From assembly GCA_033439265.1 (NCBI GenBank), contig JAVTVX010000035.1, forward strand, positions 6,490,001 through 6,554,000: a stretch of 64,000 nucleotides of DNA. The letters run 5' to 3'. Made by a program: the position numbers and the translations under genes. The DNA is from Dillenia suffruticosa (lineage: Eukaryota > Streptophyta > Magnoliopsida > Dilleniales > Dilleniaceae). The notes under the pieces were generated by a model. That model saw only the letters and a program-made list of their open reading frames with translations. It did not search any database and had not been told where the DNA came from. Numbering within the stretch: position 1 is the stretch's first letter; each line of letters opens with the position of its first letter. Shown piece after piece: positions 11,500 to 22,260 of the stretch.

Positions 11500-12857
11500 T
11501 AAAAAAAAGTAACCCTTTTGACACCACTCTTCTTAGTTCAAGTGATCTCATTTGAGAGAAACAGAAGGATGCCTGATCTCTAGCAAAATTTCAATCATTT
11601 CCTTCTCACTCACATCCTAACAAATAGGACATCTTTGTTCTACTTTCTTTAAGTTTTCTAGTGGATATTCCTAGGAACTATTTTATCATAGGGGAACTAC
11701 ATTGATATTTTTCTTATATTTATTTCCACTTCTTTTCTTTTAAAGATCTAGACAGTCCACATTCTTAGAATTCAAACTTTTCTAGCACACCAACAATGTT
11801 CTATCATCCGATTCTTAATTAATCATTAAATTCGAACTCATGAACTTCAACAAGCAATATCCACAACCCACTCCGAATACCCATCAAAGGAAGCTGATCA
11901 TCACGATAAAAAGCTATGAAGCATAGACAAGAATGCAGGACATGACAACTGAATCACAGCGACACAACGAAATTATAAAAGTTTCACATTATGTTAAAGC
12001 TGTATCAACTCTTCACAATCAATTATTTGATTCAACCTCATGAACTTCAGAAAACATTATCTAAGGCCTGACTCAGAATACCCGTCGAGGAAAACTAGTT
12101 ATCAAAGGGAAATCAGTTGATAAAACCGAGGAGGACACAATCACAAATGCAGGACAGAACACGACTTGGACAAATTCCAAGTTTTAAGATCAATAAAAAA
12201 TATATATATAGTTAAAATAAAAATAAAAGTAAATTCTATACCAATATAGAATGACATTGTAGATGATTTAATTAGTTCTAATTTTTCTACGTTACTCGTT
12301 TATATCTAAAATTATTTTCTCAACTAAATTTTTAATCATTATATTTTTATGAATAATTTATATATATATTTTCAATGATTTATCATGATGTTTTACTATA
12401 TCACGTACATTTAAATTCTCGTTTCTCTTTATCGATATATTTTTAAATTTTCGTTATACATATCCAAACCAACTCATAATACTCTTATATTTTATCCATA
12501 ATTAAATTCACTTCCAACTAAATATTTATTTTTTTTATTTTTAATTCTATATATTTTAATTTCACTACACATTTACCCGAATATTTTTATTTCAATTACA
12601 CCAACCGAATATTTTCATTTCAATTACACATCAGACACTGGCATGAACCTACACGGTTAAAAACTTTACACCAATACGAGTCACAAGAGTATTGCTCGTG
12701 TTGTGTCAAAAAAGAATCCTATCCGACGCGTACAATACCATATTAACAACAATATGATCACATGAGAAACCAAAGAACATATACACATCTATATAAACAC
12801 CATTAAACAAGATCATAAGTATGAAACAAATGTATTCTATATAGAAACAAATGTATT
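11500..12857. other. AT-rich intergenic region
   Basis: No gene was recognised. From about 12190 to 12620 the sequence is strongly AT-rich and low in complexity. The last 60-100 bases before 12858 should hold the 3' untranslated region of the mTERF gene (minus strand). It includes a small duplication of ATAGAAACAAATGTATTCTAT at 12820-12862. Confidence 0.5.
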
Positions 12858-13892
12858 CTATGTAGAATCAACTTCACAATTTGTACACCACAGTGGAGAT
12901 TTCCTATATGGGATAGAAGAATTACAACATACCTCCAACCTATCCCGAAATTTCTCATCACTTGTCTTTAACATAGTAGGCAGAGGAAAACACACCCCTT
13001 TCTCCACACAACACTGATGCCTTGGCTTTATCCTATTTTCTAAATTAAACGAGAAATACTGAGGAAATTCCTTCAATTCCTTCAAATCCCTTCCCATTTC
13101 CACCACAAAATAGTTGAATTTCGGCTCGAGATTATCCTTGATGCTGTAACACAACAACTGGGGAAATCTCCGAATCATCAACATAGTATCCTTGTATGAA
13201 AACCCCATTTTCTGCAAATACTCAATTCTGGGCATGAATTTATCCTCAACACTACATGATAAGAGGGACGTATGTTTATGGACCTCACATATGCCAATGC
13301 TCTGGAGGAAGTAGAGGGTGGGTCGGAGGCGGCCTTCGACACTGGAGACGAGCAATCTGGGCCGTCGGTTGATGACGGAGCGGAGAGCGGAGCCGTTAAC
13401 TCGGGCTTCCCGAAGGAGGAAAGTCAGCACTGGGACGATGTTGGAGACTCGGGAGGTGAGAATTTCGGGGCACATGCCGCAAATTCGGCGGAATTCGGGT
13501 GGGGAAAACCCGATTGAGGAAATGAATTCGACGACGGATTTGAGGGAATAAAGAGAGGCGGAGATGATGGGAGGGTAGGAGGAGAGGAGGTCAAAAACGT
13601 CAAATCCTAGAGATTCTAGGTAGAGCATTTTCTCTTGGAAATCATCTGAGGTGCTGGTGCTGGTGGTGGCGGTGGTGGGTTTGGAGGGTTTCTTTTTGGG
13701 GAGGGAAATGGTGGGTTTGGGGGAATTGGAAGTAGTAGTGAGGGTTTTGGGTTGCGGAGCAGAGAGAGAGAAGTGGAGGTGAGAGGGTGGGAAAGCATTA
13801 TTAGGTATGGTAGCGAGGTTGGTGGTAGTGGTGGTTGGGGTGGTGGCGATGGTGGTGGTAGTGGTGGTGGAGAGGTGGAGACTCCCTTGCAT
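12858..13892 (-). CDS. mTERF-family organelle protein (single exon, 344 aa)
   Basis: mTERF proteins are helical-repeat nucleic-acid-binding proteins that act in chloroplast or mitochondrial transcription and RNA handling. The first in-frame ATG is at 13892; a more 5' TTG at 13925 is preceded by a stop and is not a credible start. Residues 1-90 are rich in Thr, Ser, Pro and Ala with basic residues and very few acidic ones, as in an organelle transit peptide. From about residue 93 (YLESLGFDVFDLLSSYPPII) the repeats follow with the family's LxxxGF...P.ll rhythm, including RRICGMCPEILTS, VINRRPRLLVSS, MIRRFPQLLCYS and LKEFPQYFSF. The ending IKPRHQ...LPTMLKTSDEKF is the typical MTEF1-like C-terminus. 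It is intronless, like many plant mTERF genes. Plastid and mitochondrial targeting cannot be told apart by eye, and the exact orthologue is not assigned. There are no internal defects. Confidence 0.92.
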   Translation of the reverse strand: MQGSLHLSTTTTTTIATTPTTTTTNLATIPNNAFPPSHLHFSLSAPQPKTLTTTSNSPKPTISLPKKKPSKPTTATTSTSTSDDFQEKMLYLESLGFDVFDLLSSYPPIISASLYSLKSVVEFISSIGFSPPEFRRICGMCPEILTSRVSNIVPVLTFLLREARVNGSALRSVINRRPRLLVSSVEGRLRPTLYFLQSIGICEVHKHTSLLSCSVEDKFMPRIEYLQKMGFSYKDTMLMIRRFPQLLCYSIKDNLEPKFNYFVVEMGRDLKELKEFPQYFSFNLENRIKPRHQCCVEKGVCFPLPTMLKTSDEKFRDRLEVCCNSSIPYRKSPLWCTNCEVDST

Positions 13893-14649
13893 ATTTTTTG
13901 TGGTCAGTGATGGCTGCTTTTTCAAAAATTTTCTTTAGGGCCACAAACTTCCATGGCTTGGTTTGGCGGGTCATGCAACAATTACAAGTTAAGTGTCCCA
14001 GAGAGAGAGAGCGAGAGGGAGAGACAGAGACAGAGACTACAATCCAATAGATAAGGTGATCAAATCAGTCGGGGAGGGTTTCTATCCCAAAGGATTTCGG
14101 CCATCAGAAGCGGAAGAATCAAGATTCGACTCCTACAGTGAAGAAGGGGCTTTGGGCTAAGGCCAGCTTGAGTTTTATGGGCCTGGTGAGGCAAAGTGGT
14201 CCAAAACCCACAAGTGGGAATCGTGGTTGTGGGTATTGGTAAAGCCCAAAGGCCCATTTACAGAAGTTGAGCAGAAAATTGATTGAAATCAAATTTTTTA
14301 ATATAAAAAGTATTCATGCAGAGGTAATTTAAATTTTTTATGAAGAAACAAGTCCCGCGTACAATATTTTATAATTAAATCTTTACAAGTTGGACCAGAT
14401 GTTTTTAATTAAGAATTTTTTATACCAAAAATAGAGTTTATATTTTTTATATTAAACGAGGAAATTGATTTTTTTTTCTTTTTTTTGTTATAATTTCAAT
14501 TTAAGTTATTTAAATGTATAGTGTAAGCTACATAAATAGATTTATGCTTGGTTAAATTTTAGAATTTATTGATATAACAATAATTTTAGTTTGCTTTATA
14601 GAAAAATTTAATTTTTATTTACAAAGTCTATATTTTTATTAATAAAAAT
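13893..14649. other. mTERF 5' region and intergenic DNA
   Basis: Immediately upstream of the mTERF start is the leader/promoter, with a GA-rich run (14000-14036) that reads CT-rich on the gene strand. From 14280 the DNA becomes AT-rich. No gene was recognised. Confidence 0.45.
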
Positions 14650-15599
14650 TTGGTCAACTTTGCTTGAAGGTAGAATTTGGGTTTTGGGATGAGTCTTAAA
14701 AGATTATGGACAGAGTTTTGAAAATCTTTTCTATGATCTGACAATATGAAAATAGAGTTCACAAGCCTAGCTTCTTCTAATTAGATCTTTGCCAACCAGT
14801 TTCCTCCATGAGACGGAGGCCGAAAACTTTCCCAATAAACTTTCTGTCAGAAGTATCTTCTAAATATATATTTTATTGCTTGAAATGGGCACTTCCGCCA
14901 TTATCTCTTCTTTTTGCCTTGATGTAGAAACTAAATGCCAATCGACAAAGGGCGGCGTCAGGTTTGCCTGTGTCGATAGGTTCACGTCTGCCCGACCTGG
15001 TGAGTTTCAGGGCCTTTAGAAAGTTAATTTTTCTTTGTTATAACTTTTCTATATCTTTGTTTCAATGGCTTTAATTCTTCTTGTATTGGCAGATGATGGA
15101 GGAAATATTTCTTCATCTTTCCAGTTCACATTCAACTTTATCAGCCATGGTTCAAATCCTTGCTAACTTTGCTTCTGCTGATGGTTAGTCATCCAGTTCA
15201 CTTTTTGTATCTTTACTATCAGCTCAGGTATTTTGGTCTACTATATTAAGCTAATTTATTTATTTTGATCGTCAAAGCTTTGCAGTTCACTCCACAGATA
15301 AAAGGTGTACTTTCATGTATTTTGCCTATTCTTGGAAATGTGAGGGATGTCCACTGAACAATTTTTGCCAATGGTAAGTTCTAATTTAGCTTTCCTGCTT
15401 ACCCATTAGCACAAATAATATTTGTATTTATTTTTTAAATTGTCTCAGTATATCATTTTTGCTTGTACCAAACACAATCTTGATAATTTGCTTTAAAGTC
15501 TTGTAGCCTTTTTCTTTATGTTCTTGTTCTATTTTCTTTTTTGGTCCAACGGTGCTATGATGATAATCTTCTGGCTTACTAGATCCTGCTATAAATTGC

Positions 15600-17050
15600 A
15601 GTAGAAGTAATGGTACCTTCCAATGCGCGATTTTCAAACTACAAATTCAGGCAAATATACCCTAGTCGAATGTTGTATATAATGATAAGTTCAAGTATCG
15701 TTCCCATGTGAATATTTTATATTACCAAGTATGAATAAACCTAATCTAAATTGGACAGATCAAATCAAAATTATAAAGATACTAAAGAAAACTAAAATTA
15801 GAATATGAAAACCTTAATCGATCAAAAACCCTAATTTGATAAAAACCCTAAGATATCGATTTCATCTATTTTAATTTTTTACATGATTGAATCTTTTCAA
15901 TCCCTAAGTTCAATTATATTCACCCAATGGTCATACAATGAATTCTTAATTCAACTGACCAAAACTCAATGGTCATGCAATCTTGATTAAATCGAACTGT
16001 ATTAAGTTTTATGGACAATATGTAATTTAGAGTTTCCCCTCAATCCGCATACATGAAATTATTCCAATGGTCATGCTCAAATCACATGTGGATTTTATTG
16101 TTCGGACTAATCTTATGCAATTATATGGGTTATGTATGCACTCGATCTCATATCATGCAAAATGTAGGTCTAAACGTTTCGAAACTTCAAGTGCAACAAT
16201 AAAATTTTATCAAATAATAATCATATCAATAAAACTTAAAAAAAGAATTAAATCAAGTCATGTAATTAATCAAATAATAGAATCCATCGAGTACTAAGAA
16301 TAAGGAATTTAGGTAGACATCGAAAAGAAAAATGAAAAAGAAATAAAAGTTATTACAACCCTTTTGCACATGACGAAGAAGGTCGAAATCGGTGGTATGG
16401 AGGTGGCAACTAGGGTTTGTAAAATGGTGGAGGAAGTAATGGAATGAGGGGGAGACGTGAATGATGATCCTCGTGGCTGCCCTAACAAAGATATATATAT
16501 ATATAGGACTAAAACGCTAGAAGAATTTGGAAACTTGGTGTTTGAATTTGATTTGAAAACTTCCTTTTGCTGTATGATAATGATCTCTAATTTTCCCAAA
16601 ACTTGAAAACTTTCTTTTTCTTGAATTTGGAGAGTCCTGAAATCCTTAACAACTGAATTCCGAAAATATCTCCTTAAGGTGCGCGTTAATAGTTTCCTTT
16701 TTCAGCACTGCAGTAAATTTGGCCCAAGTTTCAGATGTGCTGCTGCCTGAATCAGCCTTTGGGGTCTTCATAGGTTTTGTAGGGCCCCAAGTCTTCTTTC
16801 CAACGCCGCAAGAATCACCTCAATTGAATATCGGAGCAGAAAGTTATGCCTAAAATACTAACAACTGTCTGTGCAGTCCGAAATTTAGAAACTAGGCCCA
16901 ATGTTTTCTAAATCAAAACTCACGAATTAAACCAGTGAAAAATCATAAAATCAGATTTAATACAGACCTAGAATTCATAAATAAAGCAGCAAATAATATA
17001 ATTCAAACGTATAAAAATATTGCTATCACCTTGCTTTTGATATACAAAGA
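15600..17050. mobile_element. Unclassified insertion inside the SGR6 relic
   Basis: This block separates SGR6 exon relics at 15373 and 17250, where several exons are missing. It holds AATGATAAGTTCAAGTATCG near 15680, a phrase that recurs in plant retroelement-like repeats, and AT-rich DNA with the repeated phrase AATGGTCATGC (15925, 15968, 16065). No coding domain or terminal repeats were recognised. Calling it a mobile insertion is an inference from its position and texture. Confidence 0.3.
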
Positions 17051-19789
17051 AGGGACATAACATTAGTAGTATTTCAATTTATAAACACATCTTGTGGGAG
17101 CAGAAGGGTTATCATAGGATTGTTAAACAGAAAAGGGAAAAAAGAACATAAAATTGACCGAAAATTCTTAATGTTATGCTCTTTTCTCTTGTCCATTGGT
17201 TATCTGGATTTCTATTGCTGCCTTTAGAAATGCAGGTTGAAGGAAGACCTTATGCTTTTATTATCTTCTTTTTGGGGCTGTCTGAAGCATGGCATGCCAA
17301 AAGACCTTTGCTTGAAGTCTCTGTGTGATGAGCAAGGTTTGGGTGTTCCGAAGGAAATTTCGGAGGCTTTAATACTTAATTTTCTGCACTTATCCAATAA
17401 GTCCCAAATTTATTTAGAATAATAATTGCTGTTTTTTTTTTTTATTTTTATTTGCTTCTATTTTAATTTGTGTTTTGTTGATTTATGACAGTTGTTTGTA
17501 GTTATGGCTTCTCATTGTTACTTGGTTGGTCCATCAGCAGGGTTGTCTGTTGAATATCTTGTTCACCATTGTGCCATATCAGACAAATGGAGAGGTGATC
17601 CGGAGAGCTCCAAGGAAATGCTCAGGTCCAGTGGGAACTATTCTTCAATACAGTGCAAGAGATCTGAGGCTTGACTTTACCACTTGTGTCATGTTGGGCA
17701 TGTGGGAAACACATTTAATAGTGATTATCATTGCCTTAGTTGGCGAACCCAATGATGTTTCAATTGTTTGATACTGAAATACTGTTTGATTGGTATGTGT
17801 TCTTCTCAAATAAGAATCAGGTCAGTCACTCAGATAGAATTAAGAGCAGTCTGCAAAAAGGGTCTTCTGTTAACCGTTACCATTGCAGAAATGGAGGTAT
17901 ATGATGCTGCCATTAATGCTTTTTTTTTTTAAAATAATAGTAATAATAATAAATTTCTGCAATTGATTTTGTGCTTTGGGTGCCTCATATTTTCTTGCAT
18001 GCTTAATTCTAGCGGAAATTTTGATTTTTCGGAGTTCAAGTGGACTATAATCTGTTTTATTGAAAATATTCTAGTCCGAGGGTTTTGATTGGACCATCAA
18101 GTGCCTTCATAGTTACCTGTTTTTATTTCAACAAAATACATAACATATTATTTTAGTGTAATTTTATTTCAGGTGAAACAGGTATTGAAACTGTTATGTT
18201 TGTTAATTGTTTCATCGTGATGTGTTTGGCCAAACCTGTTTGACCTGGAAATTTTCAACCTGACATCAAAATGGAGCTTTTATTGCAGTCCTGGGGCTGA
18301 ATCTGGATTTTGCTTGCCTGTCGAAGATGCTTGTTCTTCGGACTTCTACTGGTGCAACTTCCGTGGTACAATGATCTGAGATACTTAATTTACTCCTTTT
18401 AAAGAAGTCATATTCATTACTGTTTTTTGGATGCAGAAATTTTTTTGATGCATTTTCTTGAAACCAGTTCTTGACTAAACTGATTGGATAAGATCCTCTA
18501 TTTTGAGTGCTGACATTGAGTTTAACATTTGTGACAAATGCTATAGGATGCTTTTAATACAATTTTTTTAATGCTTTTATAGGTTTGTAGATGCATTTCA
18601 GAATTATGCTGACATAAATCTTCTTACCACAGTACCATGCCTGATGATTGCAAAGCTTGTGCTGATATTCCAAGCCCTAAGATAGAATATGTTTTGGATT
18701 TAGATGATTTAGGTGAACACTCTATGTCCCATCCTTTTGATATATTTGATATGTGCTTGGCAATTATTTGTGCTTTTTTGCATGTGATTTAGGAGCTTAT
18801 TGCACGCTGCCGGTGCTTTTGCATGATCCTCTAGCAATGGAACAACTTGCTTCTCAGATTTTGACTGTGAGTATTCTTTCCTTCAATTTCTTTGCCTTTC
18901 TCTTTCCATTCCCACCTCTCTATCTTGCTTTCTATTGTAAATCTGAAGTTAAGATTGCATGCAGCAAATGGTCCAATAAGGGTAGATATCCAATATGTGT
19001 TGCCAAAAATTTGGCTCTTACTTTAATCTATTTCTGTTTCTGGTTCACACCCTCATCTATATCTTCACTCTTTTTAGTTTTCCAACAATCTTTGAGCATT
19101 TAACCACCCCTAAATTGAACCCTCAGTATTCTTTCCCCTTGCACATTGAATCTTAAAAATGAAAAGAAAGTGATAGAGAATAATATAGGAGTGATGGGAT
19201 TTTTTGGTGGATATCTCTTTATTGTAACCTATCCTTAAATTTATATGAAGTAATCTTTAAATTTATATGAAGTAACATATATAACTCTCATTCTTATGTG
19301 CGTTTCCACATCAAATAGCTGGTCATAATTGCAACTTCTATTCTTGTGTGAAGTGTCCTGATTCTATATAATAAAGTGGCTGTTACTTTTGGGCCTTGGT
19401 TGCGGGTGCTTTTGGGGTTTCTCATCTTGAAATACACATAGGGATTGACATACCCTCCTTTTTTTTTCACGCTTCTCTAAGAGGATACCTTATCCTCTCT
19501 GTCTCTTGTAACTTTGTACATTGTTTTGTATCCATGGAATTCTTTTCTTTTGCAATAAAAAAGGCAGCTGTTATCTTTTCTTTAGGATGTAGATGGGAAC
19601 TTTTGTTATCCTTAAGAGAATACAATAAATTTGAAAACATTGCACTAAAACTTATTAGTAAGGATATTGAATTTAGGCTATCATATTTGGACCATGATAT
19701 TGGACTGTAATATTGTATGTTATGGGGCTTTGGGGGGTGGGAAGGGATGTAGTATGTTGGGTCAGGCAAATGTCAGCATTTGCATCCTG

Positions 19790-20240
19790 CCCATGAAAGG
19801 AGGTTGGGATATGATTAGTGAGTGAATTGTTTAGAAGGCAAAGGTTTGTGCCAAAGTTAAGAGTTTTACTTGGTCTATGGTACTTAACAAGATCAATACA
19901 AATGATTTTTTTTCCCTTAACAAAAGGGAGACCTTTTAAAGCCATCTCTTTGGATATTAGTGTCATATGTTACGAGGATTTTGATACTAGACAGCACTTG
20001 ATCTTGCATTGTCCTATTCCGTAGGAGACGAGGAACCATCTCTTTGCTTTGTGCGGTGACCATCGTATTTATCTATAAGCTTCTCTCTTTTGACCAAGCT
20101 AAGAGATTTTGGAGGGCTAAAAGATGTTTGCTCACTTTGGTGATGTGTTTTTGAGGTTGTTTCTTCGCGTATTAGAATAAGCTGAATGTTAGGATTTTCA
20201 GAAATTAGAGTTTTGGTCCTTCTCTCCTCTGTGACAAGAT
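19790..20240 (+). mobile_element. LINE 3'-end fragment (zf-RVT-like region), copy 1
   Basis: A broken plus-strand frame reads VPKLRVLLGLWYLTRSIQM, then KGRPFKAISLDISVICYE and HLILHCPIP. This follows the pattern of the C-terminal zinc-binding region of plant LINE reverse transcriptases (KV..F.W......T.D.L..R.P...L.P..C..C....E...HLFLHC). Upstream DNA from 19380 may belong to the same insertion. It lies between SGR6 exon relics at 18868 and 21185, so it inserted in an intron. Confidence 0.5.
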
Positions 20241-22099
20241 TTTATTCAATGAGAAAAAAGACTTTAGGCAAATTTTTTTTGACTCTTAACGTTTCCTAGT
20301 GTTGGCCCTGATTTTTGACTCCCAATGTCTTTTTTTTTGCTTTTGGCAATGTTCAATTTTTATTTCCTTAAATATTTGAGTGAGGAAACTTTGTTGAAGA
20401 TTTGAGCGGATCATTTTGTTATTTTAGCACCAATAAATATGTCCTGCTAATTTTTTTTTTCAAAATTTAGGCGGATTTAATTTTGAATAAGAGTTGACAA
20501 TTTAGTCATCTTTTATTTGGGGAAAGTGCATGCAGTTTTCTGCCTCAGGTATCGTCTTCTTCTTGTGCATATTTTTCTGCACACATGCTGTCCTAAATTT
20601 CAGCAGACACTGAAAATTTCATCTTCTGCAATATGTGTCCTATACCCCCTTCACAACTGCTGCCTGCTGTTTCCTTTGGTTATTGGTGGTCCTATGCTAG
20701 CTGTCCTGTATTGTGAGAGTTGGGCTATCAACAAACATTATAAATCTTTTCTATTTCAGATCTATCTGGTTTCTGTTTTTGTTTTGATTTTGCACACCTT
20801 TTTAGTGTATATTTTTCCATTAACTTTAATATAATCTCTTGCTACAGAAAAGTCACCTCACCTAAAGGGGATTCACCTTACTTCCTTTGAAATCCCTTGA
20901 TGATTTCTTCTTGTCCTTTGATTCTTTTAGCTTTCTGTCCCACTTTTAGCATCATATTATATTATAGAAATTACTTTTCTTCTATATTATTGGCACTCTA
21001 CCTGAAAATTATTCTCCTTGATCAGAACTTAGTTGGGTAGTATGGGCATACAGATGCACTTCCTGTGATTCTCAAATGTTGCTAATGTATGATAGTACTT
21101 ATCTAATTGGAACAGATTATTGATATGATTCCAATATTTTCATCTATTCCTTTGCTCTTCATCATTATAATGTCTTTGTGGTGTTTACAGATCTTTTGTT
21201 ATTTGGCACTTCTTTTTCCCAAGAATGTAACTTTGTTTTGGCAATATGAGGTATGTGATTGTGTGTACATAGTGCAATACGGAGAATATATTCTTTCACT
21301 TTTGGTCCCAATAGTGAGCTTTTATGTTTGTGTATTCAATTCTTGACTTTGGCATAATTTACTTAATAGCGTTCTCTCTCTCTCTTATTCGGGTGTGTGA
21401 TGGTGGTGGGAAGTGTATCTTCAGACTAAAAGATCTAGGTCTCATTTGAAATATTTAAACATGGTTTATTTTGTTGAAACTGCCATTGCATTACATGATT
21501 GAACTATAGAGATCAGGGTATTGCTGTATTGCCTTTTTTGTCAGAATATCAGCATGTATTATCTACAACTAAAAGATTGTTGATTGCTTTCAAAAAGATT
21601 AATTTGTCTGCGATGCTTCTCCTACCAAGTTGTTGTACTTAATGATTTTACCTTCTGATCGTAGAGGTTAGAGAATCTGATATTTGAATGTGCTGTTGCA
21701 TTTCATTGATTTTTGCTTCGGGAAGCTCTAGATTCCAAAAATGAAGGCTTATGTTAGTAACACCAAAGACTTAGAACTGAATCCTTTGTACCGAGAAACA
21801 TGGGATAACATGATAATAAATGTCAGTTTCTTTGCTCTTAAATCATCTATATTTAATTTTAGGACATGTCTATTCCATTAACATTATTGTTTTTATTGAC
21901 TTATTTAATTTGTTGGACAAATCAAAGTGTTTTCTAGTGCTAGGGAATTTATTTTGAAGCTTAATTAGATTTATCCCAGTAGATTTTGCATATAAATGTG
22001 GACCAATTGTTTTGCACATGTGAGAAGTGATAGTTTGTCCGGGATCTGTAAATGATTTACTTGTGATGGGTTTTGAGATGATTTCAGAGTAACAAGGAA

Positions 22100-22260
22100 G
22101 CTAAACTACTTTGGGCATGTGCATGCGCCATAATGTCACCAATGATACTTTTCAAAAGAGATTTTATAAAGCTATCTCCCTTGATATCGTGTCATGTATC
22201 ATACCAATTTTGAATCTAAAGATCACTTATTTTTACATTACTCTATCGCAAGTTAGAATA
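22100..22260 (+). mobile_element. LINE 3'-end fragment, copy 2
   Basis: The segment CAAAAGAGATTTTATAAAGC followed by ATCTC..TTGATAT..TGTCATGT and GATCACTTATTTTTACATTA parallels 19923-20010 in the first fragment (AAAAGGGAGACCTTTTAAAGC, ATCTCTTTGGATATTAGTGTCAT, CACTTGATCTTGCATTGTCC). It is therefore a second piece of the same or a related LINE, inserted in the next SGR6 intron region. Confidence 0.45.

Noticed and set aside
13272-13551. Two plus-strand frames of 77-81 codons
   Set aside because: They lie antisense to the mTERF gene, whose long frame and repeat motifs are convincing.
12858-13925. mTERF start at 13925
   Set aside because: That codon is TTG and an in-frame stop lies just upstream; the first ATG is at 13892.
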